In this document: piece after piece, positions 58,854 through 64,000 of the stretch
Layout: each line of letters starts with the position of its first letter
How positions within the stretch are numbered: position 1 is the first letter of the stretch
Assembly (NCBI RefSeq): GCF_000720135.1
Contig: NZ_JOIU01000011.1
Coordinates: forward strand, 62,001 to 126,000
DNA from: Streptomyces sp. NRRL S-1022
GTDB taxonomy: Bacteria > Actinomycetota > Actinomycetes > Streptomycetales > Streptomycetaceae
Length of the DNA: 64,000 bases
Direction: 5' to 3'
Position numbers and translations under genes: made by a program
The notes under the pieces: model-generated
The model's database searches: none
Seen by the model: the letters and a program-made list of their open reading frames with translations, nothing else
Told to the model about the DNA's origin: nothing

Positions 58854-59456
58854 CTAGCGGCGGAACGGGCCGCAGCCGGGACAACGGGCTGGTGACCTTC
58901 GACAGCGGAGGTCGCGCGACCAGTGACGACGCCGTCACGGCGCGCGCGGGCCATGCACGACTGCGGGGCGATGTAGTCGACGGCCGCTACACCGTGACCG
59001 TGGTCAGTCGCCATGGGCAGCAGACCACGACACAGCACGTCACGATCGCCGGCCAGCCCGTCGAGAACGGCGGCCTTGCCTGGGCGGTCACCGGTGACGC
59101 CGCGGCCACGGGGCTGGCCCCCGCCTCCTGCCGAGCGTTCACCGTGCCGTGCCGACGCTCATGCAGGACCGAGCCCACCGCATAGACGGCCACCGACAGC
59201 GGCCGTCCCTGCGCTTCCTCGTCCTTCCTTGTTGCTTCTCGCTCTTCGCTCTTGCGCTGGTCCGACGGAAGGGTCTGCCAGTTCCAGCCGCCTCCGGCGC
59301 CGAACGCTTCCCCGACGCCGCGCCAGCGCGGCGGCTGCCACGACTATGGAGGGCCGGGCACGTGCAACACCCCTGAGTTTCTTGCCCCTTGGCGTCCACA
59401 CCCCTAAGTTAAGCGGGTCATTAAGTCTATTTAACTGAACACTTAGCGAGGTCGCC
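58854..59456. other. Stretch with one possible beta-domain scrap and an AT-rich promoter
   Basis: A plus-strand frame near 58880-59110 reads LVTFDSGGRATSDDAVTARAGHARLRGDVVDGRYTVTVVSRHGQQTTTQHVTIAG, like a beta-sandwich domain of a secreted protein, without start or identified family. From 59395 to 59450 the sequence is AT-rich (CATTAAGTCTATTTAACTG), the probable promoter of the peptidase gene. Confidence 0.4.
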
Positions 59457-60782
59457 GTGACGCACCGCGCAAGACCACGTACACGCTGGATCACCGCCGC
59501 CACGGCCGTCCTCGCCGCCGTCGCGGCGCTGGCCGGGGGAACGGGTTCGGGGACGGCCGAAGCGGCCGCCCCGGGACAACGCACCCAGCACATCGAGTAC
59601 TTCCCCGGCCCCGCGGCCGAGCCCCGCCAGGTGAGCGTCCCGGCACAACCGGCGGTGCACGACCAGACGGCCCGCCGCCCGGCCCGTCAGGCCGCCGTCC
59701 CGGCGGTGCGGCCGCTGGAGCGGACCGGACCGGTCTCCGGGCGGCTCGACCTGGTCGTGATGGGCGACGGCTACACCGCCGACGAACAGGGCGACTTCGC
59801 CGCCGACGCCGAGGAGAAGCTGGACGCGATCTTCGCCGTCGAGCCGTACCGGAGCTACCGGGGGCTGTTCAACGTCTGGCTCGTCGACACCGTCTCCGCC
59901 GAGTCCGGGGTCTCCGGCGACCCGACCGCCGACGTCGTGAAGGACACCGCGCTCGGTTCCGCCTTCTTCTGCGACGGCCTCGAACGCCTGCTGTGCGTCG
60001 ACACCGACGCGGTCGCCCGGTACGCCCGCCTCGCCCCGGACGCCGACATCGTCTTCGTCGTCGCCAACTCCGCCAAGTACGGCGGTGCCGGCTACTCCAC
60101 CGCCGACCTGCCGCCGGCCTCTCCGTTCCACGGCGTGGCGACGATGTCCTCCGACAACGAACGGTCGTACCTCATAGGAGCCCATGAACTGGGCCACTCC
60201 ATAGGCAAACTGGCCGACGAGTACCAGTACCCGGGCTACGGCCCCTACCCCTACGCCGAGGAACCGGCCGCGGCCAACCTGACCCTCACGCGCGACCCGG
60301 CCACCGCCAAGTGGAGCCGCTGGGCCGGTGTCCAGGACCCGACCGGCTCCATCGTCGGCAGCTACGAGGGCGGCGGCTACTACGAGACCGGCATCCACCG
60401 TCCGACCGACACATCCCTCATGCGCAGCCTGGCGTCGACCGAGTTCAACGTCGTCGGGCGCGAGGCGATGATCGCCGGCTTCTACGCCGACGCGGACGCC
60501 CTGACTTCCCCTGTGCCCACCTCCGAGCCGGTCCGCGGGAACCGGCCGATCCCGGTGCGCCTCGCCCCGCTGACCGGCCTCGCCGACCTCCACCTCACCT
60601 GGTACGTGGACGGCAGGGAGGTGCCCTGGGCGGCCGGCGCCCGCGTGGTGACGCCGCACGCGCTGGGCGTCCACGGGCACGGTCACCGGGTCACGGCCAC
60701 CGTGACCGACCGCTCGGCGGCCCTGCGTAACCCCGTGGCCCTCGCCCGAGCGACCAACTCGCTGACATGGACGATCCGCTAG
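59457..60782 (+). CDS. Secreted M64-type (IgA-peptidase-like) metallopeptidase
   Basis: The 441-residue protein has a signal peptide ending near AEA (residue 37), a propeptide-like stretch, and a peptidase domain starting RLDLVVMGDGYTADEQGDFAADAEEKLDAIFAVEPYRSYRGLFNVWLVDT in outline. The zinc site is HELGHSIGKLADEY (His243, Glu244, His247; Asp253 likely third ligand), with a PTDTSLMRSL Met-turn-like segment downstream. Clostridial M64 peptidases cleave IgA, but soil members have unknown substrates. A C-terminal beta domain (VTATVTDRSAALRNP) follows. GTG 59457 is preceded by GAGG. Confidence 0.9.
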   Translation: MTHRARPRTRWITAATAVLAAVAALAGGTGSGTAEAAAPGQRTQHIEYFPGPAAEPRQVSVPAQPAVHDQTARRPARQAAVPAVRPLERTGPVSGRLDLVVMGDGYTADEQGDFAADAEEKLDAIFAVEPYRSYRGLFNVWLVDTVSAESGVSGDPTADVVKDTALGSAFFCDGLERLLCVDTDAVARYARLAPDADIVFVVANSAKYGGAGYSTADLPPASPFHGVATMSSDNERSYLIGAHELGHSIGKLADEYQYPGYGPYPYAEEPAAANLTLTRDPATAKWSRWAGVQDPTGSIVGSYEGGGYYETGIHRPTDTSLMRSLASTEFNVVGREAMIAGFYADADALTSPVPTSEPVRGNRPIPVRLAPLTGLADLHLTWYVDGREVPWAAGARVVTPHALGVHGHGHRVTATVTDRSAALRNPVALARATNSLTWTIR

Positions 60783-61025
60783 GAGTCACGTCTCCCGCAG
60801 GACAGGGGCGCTTCCCCTTCACTGCCGTTCGGCCCCGCGTGCCGGTGACGTCCGAGACCAGCTGCAGCCGCAGCACGCGCACCGATCGATCCCCGACCGC
60901 GCCGAGGAAGGCCCTGTGATCAGCCGTGCCCGCCCGTCCCCACCCGCCCATGCTCCGGGCGCCCCCGGACCGCCGGTCCCACCACCCGGACCGGGATATG
61001 CCCCGTTCGGCGTGGGGCCGCGGCC
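60783..61025. other. Intergenic stretch after the peptidase
   Basis: A weak GGGGCGCTTCCCC hairpin near 60807 could act as terminator. No gene is recognised. Confidence 0.3.
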
Positions 61026-61203
61026 GTGACCACCGTGATCCTCGCCCTGCCGGCGATGGTGGAGGCGCCCACCGCGAGCGCGGCCGACCAGCCGCTTCGG
61101 GCCGACGCCGGATACCTGGCGAACCTGACCACCGGCCGGGTCGCGGACGCGGAGGGCATGTCGACGGACCCCGGAGCCGGGGTGCAGCTGTGGTCCTTCA
61201 AGG
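61026..61203 (+). pseudogene. Ricin-type lectin domain protein, N-terminal remnant
   Basis: The frame reads a short hydrophobic leader (TVILALPAMVEAPTASAAD) then YLANLTTGRVADAEGMSTDPGAGVQLWSF, one repeat of a ricin B-type domain (L-x-N-x-x-T-G-x-x-A-D...Q-L-W). Sequence after 61203 is unrelated. It is likely the start of a secreted lectin or glycosidase that was truncated. The remaining 61204-61544 shows no gene. Confidence 0.5.
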
Positions 61204-61544
61204 TCGTACCGCGCAAGGTACGCGCGGGAAGCCGAAGGGGGCGGGAACCTTGCAAGTCGCCCCATCGCCGCCGTATGCAAGTGCCCGGTTGCGCATGACG
61301 GGGATGTGCGAGCGGATCCGGTGTCGGCGGCGCTCGTCGGCGGGGTCGGCGGCCAGGCCTGGACGGGGCTGAGTGCTGCTGCGCCCTGCCACGCCCGCTG
61401 CGCCCCGTCGCACCGGATAGGTCGTCAACGGGGCCGCAGCGTGAGCTCCCCCCCCCGGCTGCGTCAGGCCATTCCGGTCTTGGACTTCTTCGCGAGATAG
61501 AAGTTCGAGGCAGGCGGCTGACGTTGATGGCGCGGTGGCCGACC

Positions 61545-62285
61545 TCAGGCTGGCTTGCGCCACACTGAGACGTGCTTCGCGGAATCCTGAGTGAACGCAG
61601 ACCCGTCCCAGTCCGCAACGCGACGTTCCAGTTCAAGCCCAGCGATCCGCGCCATCAGGTCGAGCTCCGCCGGCCAGGCGTACCGGTGCCGGGAGTTTTC
61701 GCGGCGGTAGTGGCCGTCGTCGCCTTCGCGGGTGAAGTGGTGCGAGACGAGCATCTGCTCGACCAGGTCGAAGGTGTCGAAGCCGAGATGCTGCTGAGAG
61801 ACGTCGAACGGCACCGCGACCTGGCCGGGCGGCAGCAACCGCAGCGGCGGCACGCCCAGCTCGATGACGAACCGGCCGCCGGGCTCAAGATGCCGTGCGG
61901 CGTTGCGGAAGCACTCGACCTGCTCGTCCTGCGTGAGCAGGTTCGTGATCGTGTTGTAGACGAGGTAGACCAGGGTGAACCCGCCGGGAACGAACGTGGT
62001 GGCCATGTCCCCGATCACTACCGGGAGGGTGTCCTCGTCGATCTTGCGCCGCAGCACCGCCGCCATGTGCTCGGACAGTTCGATGCCCACCACCGGCACG
62101 CCGCGTTCCCGAAGTGGGACTCCCACCCGTCCGGTTCCGATGGCGAACTCCAGCGCCCGGCCGTCTCCGGCGAGCTCGGAGAGGAAGGCGAGGGTCGGTC
62201 CGAGAACGGCAGCCGAGGACGCTTCAGCTTCCTCGGCGTCGTAGCGGTCGGCAGCCGCGCGGGTCCACAGTTCACTGCTCGTCAC
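61545..62285 (-). CDS. SAM-dependent methyltransferase, class I
   Basis: The 246-residue protein begins SSELWTRAAADRYDAEEAEASSAAVLGPTLAFLSELAGDGRALEFAIGTGRVGVPLRERGVPVVGIELS in outline, giving motif I with A-I-G-T-G-R in place of G-x-G-x-G, and continues with VIGDMATTFVPGGFTLVYLVYNTITNLLTQDEQVECFRNAARHLEPGGRFVIEL. This is the common Streptomyces group related to SAM methyltransferases of natural-product and unknown pathways. GTG 62285 is preferred; the frame is open 40 codons more upstream. Confidence 0.88.
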   Translation of the reverse strand: MTSSELWTRAAADRYDAEEAEASSAAVLGPTLAFLSELAGDGRALEFAIGTGRVGVPLRERGVPVVGIELSEHMAAVLRRKIDEDTLPVVIGDMATTFVPGGFTLVYLVYNTITNLLTQDEQVECFRNAARHLEPGGRFVIELGVPPLRLLPPGQVAVPFDVSQQHLGFDTFDLVEQMLVSHHFTREGDDGHYRRENSRHRYAWPAELDLMARIAGLELERRVADWDGSAFTQDSAKHVSVWRKPA

Positions 62286-62734
62286 GGGTGGCCACTGTGC
62301 CGGGAGCCGAGGAGCGCTGTCCACGCATTTAAGCTCTGCGCGGCTCAGGGTGCGCCGCCCACGACTCGTTGTGGCCTTGTCCGGGGGTGCGGCAGAACCG
62401 TTCCGCACCTCGAAATCGGCGGGCGCACCGGTCCCCCGCCGTTACCGTCTTCGTTGACTCCGCAACGAAGTCTCCGGCCTTCGGGTCCGGCATGGCTTCC
62501 CCTCCTGTTGCTGATGATCCGGGGTGGTGTCACCGGGCTCGGAGGCATCGACGGACCGCTGACGAGGGGCTTTGGCACCGGGTTCACCCGAGCTGGAGGA
62601 GCTTTCCGGAACGTGGGTGTGGCTGCTCGGTGCCCTGGCAAGGTCGGACGAAGGCCTGGTGGAGGAGCCTGCGCGTGATCGACACCACCCGGGTCGCGAA
62701 CCGGCTTCACGGCTTGACCCGATTGAGGAAGTGC
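62286..62734. other. Intergenic stretch without a recognisable gene
   Basis: Short frames give no family match. The left end holds the methyltransferase promoter. Confidence 0.35.
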
Positions 62735-62997
62735 CGGAGGCGAACGACCAGTGCGCCATCGGTGTCCTCGCCGTCCTGTCCCGTGCGGGGGTGGCCGTCC
62801 CCGGCCGGGTCTCGGTCGCCGGTTACGGCGACGCGCTCCCCCGGCTGAGCCTCGTCGATCTCACGACGGTCAGCCAGACGGCGCGGCACGCGGTCCGGGC
62901 GGCCGTGGAGCGGCTCGACGAGGGACGCGAGGGGCCGCGCGAGATCGTGCTGGCACCGCTCCTCGGGATCAAGGGGATTACGGGACAGGCGGTCTGA
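62735..62997 (+). pseudogene. LacI-family regulator, C-terminal remnant
   Basis: The frame reads EANDQCAIGVLAVLSRAGVAVPGRVSVAGYGDALPRLSLVDLTTVSQTARHAVRAAVERLDEG in outline, the last third of a LacI/GalR sensor domain. The DNA-binding domain and most of the sensor are missing; upstream codons are degenerate. A short piece (IDTTRVANRLHG) just before may also belong to it. It is the second LacI stub in the window. Confidence 0.75.
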
Positions 62998-63054
62998 CGG
63001 GGTCGGCTGCCGTGACCGGCCTGCGTGAGGCCAGTCGGTTGCGGTCGTGCGGCG

Positions 63055-64000
63055 TCAGCCTCTGAGCCAGATCTCCCAGACGTACTGGTCTGCGGGGAGT
63101 GCGAGAACCACGGAAGCGACGTCGGCTGCGACGAGGACGACGAAGGCCGTGGCCAGGGTCCAGGCAAGGGGCCGGGCAGGTATCCGGCACCTGCCCGCTG
63201 GGCGCGGGGCGCGCAGTGCGGGTGTCCGCCTCCGGGCGAGCGCTCCTGCGGCGGCTCCCAGCACGGCTGCGGGAATGACGGCCAGCAGCCCGCGCAGGGT
63301 GATGGTCCGCAGGTCCCCCGCGAGGACCTCGGGGTCGAACGGGACGGAACAGTGGCGGGCCGATGCGCCGAAGAGGCGGGTGCAGCCGGCCACCGCGAAG
63401 GCCGGCGCGCGGCCGAGAGCCGCCATCGGCGCGGTCAGCGATACGGCGGCCAGGACCAGTGCGGGCCGGTGCCTTCGGACAGTCGCGGACAGCACCATGG
63501 CCACGGCCCCCTGGGCGACGCATGCCAGGGCGATGTAGGAGTGCCAGTAGACGGCCGGGAACCCCGTGTCCTGCCGTGTTCCGTAATAGTGCAGGACGGC
63601 TGGCGGCAGTGCGATCCGCGCGAGGAACGGCAGAGCCGTGCCCGCGGCGACCACGGAGATCCCTCCGGCCAGGCCCACGAGCAGAGCCATCCCGATCTGT
63701 GGCCGGACGTCGGCATCGGTGCCGCTCACCCTGCCCGAGAACAGGAGGAAGGCCAGCGGCACGAGCCAGAGCAGCATCAGGCCCACCAGGGCGGACGGGA
63801 GCTGTCCCTGCACGGTGAGCGGCGTCCAGGTGAAGCCCGTCCAGCGGCCGAGCACCGTGTACCAGCCGATCGAGGAGCCGATGTCCGGGGCGTCTCCCAG
63901 GACGGGCTGGAATGCGTTGCTCGCATCGACTCGCCGGAGGGAGTACCAGACGGCGAACCACGGGGCGAAGGAGACGACGGAGGTGGCCACCACCGCGTAC
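63055..64000 (-). CDS. Multi-pass membrane protein, 5' end outside the window
   Basis: About 315 C-terminal residues are visible, and the frame is open to the right edge. They contain about seven hydrophobic helices separated by short loops (for example [75 protein letters not shown]) and a periplasmic-looking loop with two Cys (VAGCTRLFGASARHCS). The family was not recognised; an N-terminal peptidase or kinase-like part outside the window is possible. The stop is TGA at 63055. Confidence 0.65.
   Translation of the reverse strand, partial: YAVVATSVVSFAPWFAVWYSLRRVDASNAFQPVLGDAPDIGSSIGWYTVLGRWTGFTWTPLTVQGQLPSALVGLMLLWLVPLAFLLFSGRVSGTDADVRPQIGMALLVGLAGGISVVAAGTALPFLARIALPPAVLHYYGTRQDTGFPAVYWHSYIALACVAQGAVAMVLSATVRRHRPALVLAAVSLTAPMAALGRAPAFAVAGCTRLFGASARHCSVPFDPEVLAGDLRTITLRGLLAVIPAAVLGAAAGALARRRTPALRAPRPAGRCRIPARPLAWTLATAFVVLVAADVASVVLALPADQYVWEIWLRG

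Noticed and set aside
1..64000. CRISPR array or prophage
   Set aside because: No regularly spaced repeats and no phage structural, integrase or lysis genes were seen; the only tandem repeats are the 21-bp pair and the octamer tract.
1..64000. All frameshifts as sequencing errors
   Set aside because: Genes up to 4 kb are uninterrupted, and most remnants also lack large parts, so genuine decay explains most of them; only the HAD gene remains doubtful.

Overview
This is high-GC actinobacterial DNA, most like Streptomyces: nearly every third codon position is G or C, GTG starts are common, neighbouring genes often overlap by GTGA or ATGA, and the repertoire fits (secreted GH64/GH16/GH19 glycanases, mycothiol-type and MarR/LacI/MerR/LysR/HxlR regulators, a YdeP-type oxidoreductase). 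Two large signalling genes carry in-frame TTA codons. No rRNA, convincing tRNA, CRISPR array or phage module was seen. The dense mixture of intact accessory genes, truncated genes and insertion-sequence scraps suggests a chromosome-arm region rather than the core.

Layout. 1-6 kb: 5' part of a transketolase, a doubly frameshifted HAD phosphatase, a beta-xylosidase (GH43) stub, then metY-metX led by a 24-codon cysteine-containing leader peptide. 6-13.5 kb: a gpsA remnant, an MFS exporter divergent from a MarR gene, an IS5 remnant, a MarR/SRPBCC pair, a broken sigma factor, and a GNAT-nucleotidyltransferase pair. 13.8-17.4 kb: a two-gene STAND (NLR-like) NTPase locus whose partners share a short Gly/Ala/Asn repeat. 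17.8-21.1 kb: GH64 and GH16 beta-1,3-glucanases with a LacI-type operator and a LacI stub. 21.5-26.1 kb: a membrane-associated small protein coupled to a 1,349-residue TPR-CHAT protease. 26.7-30.6 kb: a lipoprotein, then an EamA/LysR divergent pair lying between Tn3-type transposase and resolvase remnants. 30.6-38.3 kb: NAD-binding reductase, HxlR/hydrolase divergent pair, mscL, a YdeP-like molybdoenzyme with an SRPBCC partner, and a STAS protein. 38.6-46.4 kb: an HNH remnant, DUF1772, a zinc-finger/DUF427 fusion, a methyltransferase, a Nudix-like/inositol-phosphatase fusion, several very small membrane proteins and a solitary gvpA-type gene. 46.6-55.6 kb: an LRV/HEAT repeat protein, truncated serine hydrolase, neutral zinc protease, IS256 remnant, GNAT, a MerR-peroxiredoxin fusion with a MerR-type promoter, and a GH19 chitinase with a DasR-like site. 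55.8-64 kb: amidohydrolase, helicase and NACHT remnants, an M64-type peptidase, a methyltransferase, a LacI stub and an incomplete membrane protein.

How it fits together. The best candidate for an under-described system is the pair at 13,832-17,445. A small two-helix membrane protein ends in two copies of a motif of the form S-G-D-A-x-A-x-x-G-S-x-A-N-T-G-[IL], and the adjacent STAND NTPase begins with a third copy. This is the arrangement expected for amyloid-type (RHIM/BASS-like) signal transfer between an NLR sensor and a membrane effector. The second candidate conflict system, the TPR-CHAT operon, is only 4 kb away. Both large proteins contain two TTA codons, suggesting bldA-dependent, developmentally timed translation. 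About twenty identifiable gene fragments around these intact systems point to repeated insertion and decay.
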